A stretch of 64,000 bases of DNA from Acanthornis magna. Lineage: Eukaryota; Chordata; Aves; Passeriformes; Acanthizidae. Positions 38,021 through 49,722 of this stretch are shown here, piece after piece. The position numbers and the translations under genes are program-made. The notes beneath the pieces were generated by a model. That model worked only from the letters and a program-made list of their open reading frames with translations, made no database searches and was not told where the DNA came from. The DNA lies in assembly GCA_036785705.1 (NCBI GenBank), contig JAWUZG010000032.1, positions 12,728,001-12,792,000 of the forward strand. Direction: 5' to 3'. Position 1 is the stretch's first letter; the number at the start of each line of letters is the position of its first letter.

Positions 38021-41000
38021 ACTTTTCAGTCTCCCATGCTCTGGCAGTGAGCAGGTGCACAAGAAGCCAGGAGGCAGCAAGGCCAGGACAGCTGATCTGA
38101 ACTGGCCAAAGGGCTATGCCATACCATAGAATGTCATGCTCAGTATCTAAACTGGGGAGAATAGGCTGGGAGGGGGAGGTCGCATTTTGGGGATGGGGTG
38201 GGCAGCAGTCAGTGGGTGGAGAGCAATTGTGTTGTTCATCACTGATTTCTCTTGGGTTTTATTTATATCTCTTTCTCCTTTTCAATTAAATTTTATTCTT
38301 ATTATTGTTACTATTATCATGTTTATTAGCACTAGTATTATTATATTTTACTGTATTTGAATTCTAAAACTATTCTTATCTTAACCTGTGGGTGTTACCT
38401 GTTTTTCTGATTCTCCTCCCCAGGACATCAAGACTGCATGGGGGAGTGAGAAAGCACTTGTGTGGTTGATGCCTGGGGTTAAACCAGAAGAGAGTCAAGA
38501 GTCCAAGAGTCCTAGGCAATAATCTCTATTCCAACAATATTTATGTCCATATAACTAGAAAGCAACTAGATAAAATGCATGAGTAGTGTTAGGAGTGGCA
38601 CCATTCTGCCAAACTGTGGCTCTTACCATTACCCAACATCATCAGGTTCCTTTTTCCCTGTGTCCCTGGAAGCTTGTACTCCTGGATATCCAGTGGTCTG
38701 TCTGCAATAGGACAGCTTCAGAGAGCATTTGCTTAGAGTGGTTACTGGCCCAGGACTTTCCATTTTGCCTGGCTGAGAGCTGAGTTATGGCAAATAGGAA
38801 AAGCATCTTTATTACTCCCCAATAAGCACATATGTTTCCTATCCAACAGCTCATTAGCTGAGTTCATGTAATAGTTCTAGGATACAAATCCTACCCTTAC
38901 CTCAGCATCATGAGGGTGGTGAGTGAGACAGTTCTGTTTCCAAAGGCTGTTTCAATGTATCCCTGTGGGCTGTCTATTGCTAATACCCATCATACATATC
39001 CAAGGATCCCTATAAAATTCAGAATGAAATTAAGTATATAGCAGGAGCTTAAAAATTATATTTCCAGGACAGGTACTTAACACTGGATCCAGTGTAAAAC
39101 ATGATACAGGATTTGGGTGCCCAGCCTGTTCATGAATTGCTGAATATCACTTCCCTAGGAGTCTGGAGACATCTTGTGTGGAGATCACAGATAGGTACTA
39201 TGTTTTGCAGACAATAAGTGCAAAATCCATGAAAGAAGCCATAGCAACCACATTTTCAATGGATTGACTTTCATACTTAAGATAGAACATATCTTTAAAT
39301 GCTTTATTGTGTGAACAACATAGTGATTCTTGGATTTTTAAATAGGAATTTCCTTCAGCCATTCTAAAAAGCAAAAGAATAACCGTACAAATTAAGACAG
39401 ATTTGTTACCCAAATTATCAACCTAGCTTGTTTACCGGGAACAGTGAGATCGTATTAGCATTACCATAGCCTAGATATTCTTCTCCTCAGCAAGAATGGC
39501 TCCTGCATTATCCCAGCTATCCTGCTCATGAAACTGAAGCCCTTCACCTGGGCTACAGAACCAAGGTGTTGTGGGAAGTACAGTCATAAGGAAAGGGAAA
39601 ATTATGCCATCCCAGACCAAGCTGTCAGCCCATCACAAACTCTCTTACCCAATATCAGAAAGTAAGAGGCCCTAAAAAAATGTACACACTTGGGGAAATC
39701 TTCCTGGAGGTATCTCTTGGATGAACAAGGACAGAATCAGCCTGGATCGCTTGATGTAACTGACAGTCCCTTACCGAGTTCTCCTTACCTGAACTTTCTC
39801 TTGCTCCTGGAAACTTGATATTACATGACTTTTATTAACCCAGAGCACTGTAAAGGAATAGCTGAAATTCAGCACCTACATTGGCATAAAGAAATGCCCA
39901 CAGAGGAGCATTCCTCAGCCTACAGTCTAAAGGTAAAATATACATCGTCAAAGACAAAGGGACACTTTCCCTATTATGCATTCAAAAGATGAAAATTGCA
40001 TTTCAAAGGCCTGAATGTGCTCCTAGGAGGGAACACAGAAGGGAACACAGCTCCTTTCACCTTCAGGAAGTGAAGTGGTCATTTATGCCAAAACCTTTCA
40101 GCTGGGAGGACACTGCTCAAATTATATCAAACATTTGACTAAGGGCACAAAAGTACATGAAGCCCCATTCAGTATTTGGGTGACAATGTTTGCTCATGCA
40201 AATTATATCCACCATACTCACAGCTTTTGGAAACACAAAAAAAGTTGTGTTTTGTGGAATTTACAACTTTAATATTCAGACACCTTTTTTTGTGACTCTT
40301 ACTGCCTATTGTTATCTCCTATGAACCAGGGTTGTTTGTGTCAGTATGAAATCCAAAACCAAGCCATCAGAGTCAGTCTTCTATCCCCCTCACCAGAACA
40401 TGGCATTTGCATTAAAATAATAGCTCAACATAAGAAAGAGCCTAAAATTCTGAACAGAACAAAATTATATGCATAATAGATTTTTTTTTTACTTTGGTAT
40501 TCCTATTTAATAGCTTAGTTCATCTACTGAGACTAATGAACAGAACAACTTGTCTAATGTTTACTGAGTTACTGGAATTCACAAAACCATCTAGAATCCG
40601 TTTGATTTTGTGTGTTCACATTATTAATAACCTATTCAACTGCATTTTTCCCTCTGCAGAGGATATGTGCCAGGTGTATGTTTGAATCACATGTTTGTAT
40701 TTGTGGTCCAAACCCATCAAGAGACAGAGAGCAGTCATTCTTTTTAAATCTTCTCATTGGGCACAACATGGACTACATGCTCTAGCTTTACCAGAGGTAA
40801 AGTGTGTCAAATCAACACAGGAATGGCTATAACTGTTTTACATAAAACATTTTACATATGTTTTACATATTTCTAGCTTCCAGTTCAAACCCAAGGAGAA
40901 AAGTGTGTATGTAATTTTCAGAGTTAAATTTGTAAATTATGTTCTTCTTTCCTCTGTATTTCTCAGTTTCAGAAACTGCATGGATTACAGGGAAGAGCGT

Positions 41001-44000
41001 GCTCACTGGGGAGAATTGTTAGCACTTTTTCAACACTTACCCTCAAAATCAACTTTAGAGAGAAAGCAAAATATTGTTTCTTCTTGATAAAACATGAAAA
41101 AGGATTTTAATTTTCCTCCGGCTTTCTTGCTTTTGGCTGATTCATTGTTGTAGACAGATAGGTTTATAAGCAATGAAGAACAATGTTAAGTTTATTCAGA
41201 ACTGAGTTTATTAGTCAAGTTAATCCTAAAGCTTTAGAGGAATTAATGCAGGGATTTAGAAAGGATTTTAAAAGACTGTTTTGATGAGCACCAATCAAAA
41301 TATTTCTGAAGGCTAGAAATCTAGGCATTTTCTTAAGACAATGAAACAGATAAAGAAAAACTTAACTTCATATATTTTAATACAGAAACATTCCCACAAG
41401 TGCTTAAAATTCTGGCTAACCCACGAGAGGATTACACTGAGAAGAAAGTAACTAATTTTTATGTTTTTACTAATAAGCATCTTAATTATAATAATATTCT
41501 GAACTATTTTACAATAGAGAGTGAACTATTTTATTATTTTATATATTTTGCTTTCACATTTTGAAGACAGCTCATATTAACTTCAGGAAGAAGCGTGTAT
41601 TCACAATCATACTAAATGTCTTACTCTATTTTTTGAGGTACCTATAAGTTCAGAATCAAACAATGAATATGTAACTAAAAATAAAAGTAATATTTCTATT
41701 TGTTCCAGAGCTGGCCTTTTCTTAATAGATAGCATCGGTACAATCAAACTCCACTTGCTACAAAAACAGTGACTTTAAGTTACTTCTCTGAATCTGGAGA
41801 AGAATCTGTGTCTATATATGTTTTAGCAATTGTCAAATTCAAACTACATTATGTCCCACCACAATGTTCACAGTATTTCATTAACAGATCCATTTTATCT
41901 GCAATTATTTTTTCTCTTTTCTTGCCTTGCTGTAACAAACACTTTATTCTCTCTCGCTGATTTGATTTAAAAAATAAAATGGAAAAAAGTAGAGAAACCA
42001 AAGTGTGTATCTCAAGTGATGATCATTTCCAAAACAGTTCATGTGTGCCTTATCAGGGATGCCTCTATTTGCACTTATAATTTCCTAAAGATATTTCTTC
42101 GCAATGAACCAAAATGAAATACTTGAATGAAGAGTTATGGTCCACTAAAAAAAGTAGTACTTCTAATCAAATAACTTTCTTTCAAAACTGAGTACAAGAT
42201 CATTAATTGATCCAATATACAAGTCTAAATTTTCAAAAGCATCTAAAGTTTAACTCCTTTAATAGCCCGAATACTTTTTTAATTTAATTTAGAAGTTTAA
42301 ATGTCATTGACTATCAATTACCAAAGATTTTGATCCTTAAAAAGGCAGTATGATGTTAAAAAAACCCACTATGGAAAGACACATTTTTTTGAACCCAAGT
42401 ACCTTTAAGAATCAAGCTATTTGTAAAACATCTACTTTGAAAATGTGAAAAAAGTGAACTCAGCCCAACCCAGTAAACAAATGGTGTGAAGAAAATTAGG
42501 TGTCACATTTTTCTCCACTATGGCATTAAACAGAAGGTACATTTTGTTTTGAAGTGCTTTTATTCTCTGTGAAGGACACAACTATATTCTGTTCTATATA
42601 GTAATATGAGAAAATAAATTAAATTATTTCTGCATGTATTCTCCTGAATAAGTGTTGGGCCAGATTTGTAAAGACACACATTAAATACAAAGTCAACTTA
42701 TTCAGTCTTTGATTTCAATAAGAATGTGTTACCTGGGCCCACCTCTTGTCCAGTAGTAAGAGCAGCAGCTGGGATATAGGAAAAATTTATCTGAATTCAT
42801 GCTAACTCATTGTTAGAAGGGATGGAAGGAATAATAAGGGATATTTATACTATTTAGGAGGAAAACAGAGGTGCAGTTCCACCTTGAGTTGTATTCTCAC
42901 TGTAAGTAATCTAAGAAATTTATTCAATTGTAATTATTACTCTTGAATTGGAAAAATCCTGATTTTTCAGAGAAAGGAAAACTTACTTCAGGTCAAATGG
43001 TGAGATGTCTGTTTCCTAGATGAGATTTTTCTAGAGGAAAGCATAATGTCTAGACGTACCAAAGGTTCAGGAGGGGGCCTTTCCAAGCCATCAGACCTAC
43101 CTGTAACCCTGTCTTAATGGCTAGGAGGAAGCAAAGGAGAGAGAGCAAGATAGAGATACTTCCACAGATTCCTTTGACAGGGATTTTCTAACTTTATCAT
43201 CTAAAAGTCAGCTCCCTAAATGTCAGCTAGTCCCCTGGGCTCCTTTATAGTCGAAGGAGAGAAAGAGGCACCTCCAGGAAGCAGTTCATCTCAACCTAAA
43301 GTAGATATCTAAGACAGGTTCGATGAATCACTATCTCATTTCTTTCTTATCCTATGGCTATGAAGGAAATATGACAAGTAACTTTTCGATGTCTGACTTT
43401 GTCAAGATGCATTCTTAGTGTCATTTTTCACTCCACTCTGAAATGTCACTTGTGGATTTTCTTTGCCTTTGTGCTCTTTGTGACTTGGTTCCCTTTCTTG
43501 CCAAGCTTTGTGATGCCTGACCTGCCCTCACTCACTGACATGAGCCAAAGCCCACTGGAAGAACCTCTTTTCTGTGAACTATCTTTGGATCAGACCTTAA
43601 GGGAAAATCAATATGAGGGCAAAGACACTCATCAAGATTATGACAGAACAGCAAATCAGTTTAGCCCAGTCATTGCAGGAAAAGTTCTCCCTTGAATCTT
43701 TAAGACTGGGCCAATGAATTGCTTATCCCATTTCAGTCCAGAAGGTCTAGCCGGTTTTTGACTTCATATCTTGTGCTGTCACACATAACTTGATAAACTG
43801 CACCAAAATTGCTCTATATGGTTGTCATTCACTTCTGGCTAGTAGAAAGGCCAAAGAAATGTGCAAGACTCTCTCCGAAACCTTTATTGCAAGAGTTTTT
43901 CTGTAATAGCCTGGTGAAAAAAGGACTTTCAAGCTGAATTCTAGAATTCCTTCTATTCTGGAATTCATCAGATGTTATTCGCTTTGGGTAATACATAAAA

Positions 44001-45254
44001 ATTTTGTTGTTAAAATTTGTCCATGCTTGTCAAATCACATGCCTAATTTAGTGATCTTTGCCCTCTCCTGACAAGAGGACCAGTTCAGCACAGTCAATTA
44101 TTTCCAGTATCATACAGCAGTACACAAGAAAGCAATCATAGTGAGGCTGCATTCAGTGAAAATGTATGAAAACTTCCTCAAATTTTCCACTGTAAGATCA
44201 ATGGCAAGAATTTCTTACTGAAATCAGAAATAATTTGTGTTGTGCTTCAAAATACCTTGTATCATTCAGAATTATGAAGAAGAGAAGCCAGAGGCTAAAA
44301 TAATCTTGAAAACATGTCATTACCAAACAGAAGTTGTCAATCATGGTACTGTACTGAACATGACAAAAATGGAAAAAAAAGGTAGACCTTGACTTCAGAG
44401 CATCCATTCTCTCTTCACATATGAGAAAAAGTTGTCATATAGATAACTTTCTGATTTCCATATATTAACAGAATTCTCACTTGAAGGCAGTTTTCATCAT
44501 AACACAAACCTGAAACATGGAAATATCTTTGTAAGTTCTGGTCAAAAGTGGCCCACACCTGAAGTAAATGGGTAAAGATGGGTAAACAATTAAATCCTAA
44601 AAAACCATGGAAATCTACCTGAGAGCTTCCAATTCTGTAGATTCAAAAGGCTAATAATAAGAATAAAAAAAACCATTGCACTTGAATTTGCAAACACCTA
44701 CAATATTAAAAAGTACAACAATTTTGTGAAGAAAATCTATTCACAATTTAAAATACTTTCTAAGCAGATTGAAGGAAAACAATTCATACTTTTAGTTCAT
44801 GTATGTTTGCCAATGCATATGGCTCCTATCCTATCCTTCTACTGATATGAATCCATGTGAGTCAAACACAAAAATGGGAATGTCAGTAAACCAAACTTTG
44901 ATGTTCTTTACACAATTTAATCAAAACCAACCATTTTCTCATCAGAACTAACAGGGTAGAGATGCATTAAAAGGTACCATTATTGTAATTTCATTATTAT
45001 GAATTTAGTATTACAATGAAGGAGGAACTTAACACCAAACAAAAATATTAGCAAGGAAAGAAAGAACTAAGTTACTTCTAAAGCCACTCTGTCTTTCTCA
45101 CAAGTGTGGATAAATTGATGATTTAAATCTCAAGTTGGACTTCTTTTTTCCTACTAGGTCTCTTTCAATGAACACAGATGTTTTAAACCTAGTCAAATAA
45201 CTGTGAAGTGCTTCCTATGGAGTATGTTTTTTTTTCTGCTCTCTTTCACCTAGT

Positions 45255-45437
45255 CGCTTTATTTTATTTTAAAAAAGAAAAACCCACAAAAAAAATCCAG
45301 TCCATTTTCTTTATTTTAAAAAAAGCCCTGGTTTTGGTTGGTTTTTGGGGGTTTTTTTGTGTTTGTTGGTGGTTTTTTGGGTTTTTTTGTTTTGTTTTGT
45401 TTTGGGGTTTTGTGTGTGTGTGTGTGTGTGTTTTTTG
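45255..45437. repeat. A-rich then G/T-rich low-complexity tract ending in (TG)n
   Basis: An A-rich part (45268-45325) is followed by T runs punctuated by GG, GGG and GGGG (45328-45410), then about ten TG dinucleotides (45411-45430) and T6. The 117-codon frame across it (45208-45561) is Phe/Gly/Cys/Val-rich and is a product of the repeat. Confidence 0.92.
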
Positions 45438-47741
45438 TTTAAAAGCCCTGTTGGCCGTCAGGAAAGCTCACTATACAGAAAAATCAGCAGATCCATTCCA
45501 GAGCTCTGGTCAGCTTCAGATCCCATTAGAAAAAGTTACAAAGGAACTTTTAAATAACTGATCATACAGTCCAATAGTGATAATATTTATTACTGCAATT
45601 CTAAGCTGAAGCCCTCCCTTTTATCAGTGAAATGAGACTGTAATCTACGCTCACACTTTGCCTGTGGATTGTTGCTGTCATCCTCCCCAGGATGACACTT
45701 ACTATGGCTACAGCACTATTGGCCTTACTGACCTCACAAATGGTGCACCTGGTGCTACAGTGCAGAGGAGCTTCTATGCCACCTGAGATCAAATCTTTCC
45801 TGAAAAGATATATGATGGAATGTCCACTTGGCCTTCCCAGAAACATCATTATTAAAAAATAATGCTGAGGAGAATCAATTGACTTTTGCTTTTTATTTCC
45901 TAAAATGTTGAAATCTTCATTGGAAGCAATCATGTACACGTGAATTACAGTGAAAGATGAAAATATTCATATCTACAATCCATCTCCTAGCTTACAGACC
46001 AAGGCCTTCAGGGAATATGACAAATCCACATCATCTTTCTAAATGTCAGTTTTGTGCTTTGACCTCTGGCTTAGATATCAGATAAAAATCACGCATAACC
46101 ATATAACTCTAGCAATTACATTAAAACAGATGCTGAAAAGAATAATTTTGTTGAGTTAAAGTGGTAATGAACTTAGACGAACATAAAGGTCTCTTCCACA
46201 TCTACCTTTCCCTGACGAAATACAGCCAATACATTGCCAGTCACTGTAGAAGACATTTATTGGTCGTTGTTGCTTGATATTAATTTTACTTTGATCACAT
46301 AAAGCCCTTTCTGGTAAGAGATATGTGCATTTATAAGTCACTTTCAGATCTAAGGACAAAAAGCACTAGCTAAAAATGCTATCATCATCACCACTGGAAA
46401 GGATTCAGAAAATGTGAATCTATTGTTTGAGAGGAACTTAAAGTACACTCTGGGGCTGCAGAACATGGCTTTATATACTAATGTAAAGTCATTACTTAAA
46501 ATTTCAATGAAGACCTAATGAAATCATTAGCACTGAGAAATCACACACCTATATTTTGTAAATAATCCATACATTTTCTATCTTAGCAGTTCTTAAATTG
46601 TACAAATCTTACAGAAATCAGTCTCCAGAAATAAAGCTCTCCCTTTTTCATACAGCTATCACAGGCAGTATTTATTCACATATTCAAAAGTCATTTCTCA
46701 GCGAAGTAAAGGCAGTTTTGTGTCTCCAGGTCATAGCCCTGGACTGGAAGGTTATGGGAAAACCCTAGAGCCTTGGTGTCACGAGAGCACCTAACAAAAC
46801 TCTCCCCATGGCTCACCAGCTCCACCGTGGGGTTTGACAAGAGCTGCCTACACAGGTCTGGGTCCACAGTAGCTTGTCCTCCCCACTGGAGTTTAGCAGT
46901 GGATAAACTTAACAGTCCCCTGTCCACATTGCTTCATGAGCAAGGCTGCAAAGCTGCACATGCATTAGTGATGTGGTTGTTTCACCCTATTTTGTTCCTA
47001 TCAGCACATGACACCATATTTAATATGGCACTAAATTTGGAGTGATTTTCATATAGCACAGATAAAAAAAATATGAGCAGTGAAATTCAAGCCCTTCCAC
47101 AGATGGCAATGCAGTGTGAAAAACTATTACATTTTCCCCCACTCAGATAAGAGAGTATAAATGCCAAATAAAGTGGAGATTTTCATCTGAGGAAAAGAAA
47201 AATGCAAAAAAAAAATTTAGAAAACAATGTCCTGAAGGTGCCCAGCAATCCCCATTTGCCACTTGTTATACAATGATCCTTACTGCAAGACAGTGGCTTG
47301 ATTCACTGGAATATGTCACTCCAACCACTATATTTTGCAATCTCTTACTGCCATCTTATGCCATTTTTTGTCACTGCACAATCCATGACATACTAAAAAT
47401 TGGCAAAACGTTTTTTTACATATAGCATTGCCTTTCAGAAGTGTTTGTGATCCTATCAGCATATTATCATGTAGCCCTCATTTCTGCACCCCCAATTCTG
47501 CAAGAAAATATTGGACACTGAATTCTCTTTGAAGTTGATGAGAGCTTCGAACCCCCAGCTCCTTTGAGGATGGTATTAAAGAGGTTAATAAAAAGCTCTC
47601 CCCTTCAAAATTATTTCTTCATTTGCTCATTGCTTTTCAGTTACGTGGCTTTACTCATTTGTACTGATTGACTCCATGTTTCCCAGTACTGCTCAGGGAC
47701 TACAAAGTAAATGATAAAAGGACTGTAGTTTTCCTTCTATT

Positions 47742-47767
47742 AAAAAAAAAAAAAAAAAAAAAAAAAA
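47742..47767. repeat. A26 run
   Basis: This is the longest homopolymer in the window. No polyadenylation signal lies within about 100 bp upstream, and no retrocopy was recognised, so it is listed as a simple repeat. Confidence 0.93.
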
Positions 47768-48289
47768 GAAAGATGCCTTATAAATGCTGAAACTAGATTC
47801 ATAGATTCATGGGATACACCATTTGCACAAATACAATTTACATAAATTGCTGATTTAAACAGCATTAAATGACAGAACACCAAAATGAGTAAGGCAGAAG
47901 GAAAAGTAATGGTCTCTAGTCAGCAATCATATTTTATGCCACACAAACTCCATTTTCATAACCCACATTGATTTCAACTGTTCCCACCAATTGCAATTCC
48001 ATACCACAGTGTTGCAACACAAGTAACATTTGTATTTATTTTTCAACATGTGTTGCAATAACTCCTTTTTAACACACTTCAGTGATCACTTTCAAGGACA
48101 ATACAGTCAAATGAGAGCTACAAAGTGTTCCAATATTTGGTTTTCCTTAACAAGGTAGCAATTACTAGGTCTCAATAGTACATCCACAGGAGAGTCTTTT
48201 AATGTAGTAGAATCCTACTATTTAAAAGTAAAATTACCTTCTTCTGTGCTCAGTTTCCTGAGAGACTAATATTACCCAAAAAAAGGACA

Positions 48290-48825
48290 AACTGATGTGA
48301 TATTCTCCATTCTGGATTATACATCCAGCTCTGCAGTCTCCAGCACAGGAAGGACACTGACCTATTGAAGCAAGTTCAGAGGAGGGCCATAATGATGATC
48401 AGAGGGATAGAGCACCTCTCCTGTGAGGAAAGGCCGAGAGAATTGGTATTGTTCAGCCTGGAAAAGACAAGGCTCCAGGAAAACCTTATAGCAGCATTCC
48501 AGTACCTAAAGGAGGCTCTCTGGAAAGCTGGAGAAGAACTTTTTATAAGGGTCTGTAAACACAAGACAAGTGAAAATGTCTTTAAACTGAGAGTAGGTTT
48601 AGATTGGATATTTTGAGGAAATGTTTTACTGTAAGGATGATGTGGCACTGGAACAGAGAAGTTGAGAATGTCCCACTGCTGGAAGTGTTTGAGGCCAGGT
48701 TGGATGGGGCCCTGAGAAAGCTGGTCTAGTGAAAGGTGTCCATACCCACGGCAAGGGAGTTGGACTACAGAATCTTTAAGGTCCCTTCAAACCCAGGCCA
48801 TTCTATGATTCTATGATTGAGACCC
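48290..48825 (+). mobile_element. CR1 LINE 3' fragment including the end of ORF2
   Basis: The copy covers the last part of ORF2 and the 3' tail. One frame (48365-48616) reads QVQRRAIMMIRGIEHLSCEE and LVLFSLEKTRLQENLIAAFQ, which is the C-terminal region of the CR1 reverse-transcriptase protein. The tail has GAGGCCAGGTTGGATGGGG, CTGGTCTAGTGAAAGGTG and the terminal ATTCTATGATTCTATGATT. Stops and a frameshift make it inactive. Confidence 0.95.
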
Positions 48826-49364
48826 TGTTACAACCCTCTGTTCTGGGGCACACAACAGTGGGGTGAAATCTAAAGTTATAGGTTGCTGCATTCTGCTTAC
48901 TTGCAAGAAGAAAGAGTGAAGAATCTAACCTTCAAAACTCCCAAAACACTCCAGATTGGTATAAACAGAACCATATGGTTGATCTTGCAATTATCTATTT
49001 TCCTTAGTATTTGTATAAGTCCCTGTGGTCTGTATTTTTAAAGTTCTAATTCACCATTTCAGGTGAAAAGTGGGGTCCCTCCTGTGAAATAGGGATATCA
49101 GAGTCATACATACTCAAGGTCATTCAAAATATTGGAGCTTTTTTTCTTTTCTCCATAGATCTAAATCTAGTTAATTAATTAAAGATCTTATTAATGCAAT
49201 AAGAGGAAGAGTAAATATAGAGAAAAATAGCATGGATTAACAAGGCCAACCTTCTCACTGACCACACTGGTCTCCTGAAAACTGCAGGGAAGTATAGTTA
49301 GCAGATATGAAGTCCACATATTATTAAAACATAATAATATACTCAAGTTTTTAAACAAAATGTA
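48826..49364. other. Unique noncoding DNA between two CR1 copies
   Basis: No gene or repeat was recognised. The segment separates a plus-strand and a minus-strand CR1 copy. Confidence 0.5.
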
Positions 49365-49722
49365 GTATCATATAATCCAGAAGATTTCGTGTTGGAGGGG
49401 ACCTTTGAAGGCCATCAAGTTCAACCCTCCTGCAACCCTGACTCAACCAGATTGCTCAAAGCCCAGTCCAGCCATTTTCAGGGACTGTGGCACAACCACC
49501 TCTCTGGGAAACCTGTTCCATTGTTTCACCACCCTTGTCATAAAAAATGTTTTCCTTATATCTACTCTGAATCTACCCTCCTTTAGTTTAAAACCATCAC
49601 CCTTTTTCCTGTCACTATGGGCCCTGCTAAAAAGTATGTCCCCATCTTTCCAGCAAGTCCATTTAAGTACTGGAATGTTGCTACTGGAGCTGAACAACCT
49701 CAACTGACTCAGCCTGATATGA
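49365..49722 (-). mobile_element. CR1 LINE 3' fragment, reverse orientation
   Basis: The minus-strand frame ending near 49443 reads GDGFKLKEGRFRVDIRKTFF and VVKQWNRFPREVV, which is the C-terminal end of CR1 ORF2. The 3' tail lies to the left, with GTTGGAGGGGACCTTTGAAG on the plus strand and decayed terminal repeats (ATCATATAAT) at about 49367. It is 5'-truncated and inactive. Confidence 0.95.

Larger units (their letters stand above)
36703..38496 (+). mobile_element. Solo ERV LTR split by a nested NUP42-CR1 insertion
   Basis: The left part (36710-36855) starts TGTCCTGCTTTTGGCTGCG and includes TAGTATGAGAATAATATTG and TTGTTGCTAAGTAGTT. The right part (38020-38490) resumes with GACTTTTCAG and contains GTGCACAAGAAGCC, TGAACTGGCCAAAGGG, CATGCTCAGTATCTAAACTG and, at the end, GGGGTTAAACCAG. 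Together they follow the order of a common avian LTR of about 0.6 kb. The whole is flanked by AGAGTC (36704-36709 and 38491-38496; a preceding G extends the match to 7 bp). A 6-bp duplication fits a class II (ERVK-type) provirus, though the class is not certain. No viral coding sequence is present. Confidence 0.88.
38497..48289. other. Unique noncoding DNA, apart from the simple repeats listed
   Basis: No gene was recognised. The stretch contains the G/T-rich tract at 45328-45437 and the A26 run at 47742-47767. Open frames at 43399-43695 plus, 45601-45939 minus and 46691-46927 minus have no domain I know. Confidence 0.5.

Noticed and set aside
43040..43740. Block with a 98-codon frame that looked vaguely repeat-like
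   Set aside because: I could not tie it to a known repeat or protein family and saw no termini or target duplication.
45208..45561. 117-codon plus-strand frame rich in Phe, Gly and Val
   Set aside because: It is created by the G/T low-complexity tract; there is no plausible protein fold or splice context.
46691..46927. Minus-strand 78-codon frame of protein-like composition
   Set aside because: No recognised family and no flanking splice, promoter or polyadenylation signals in the right order.
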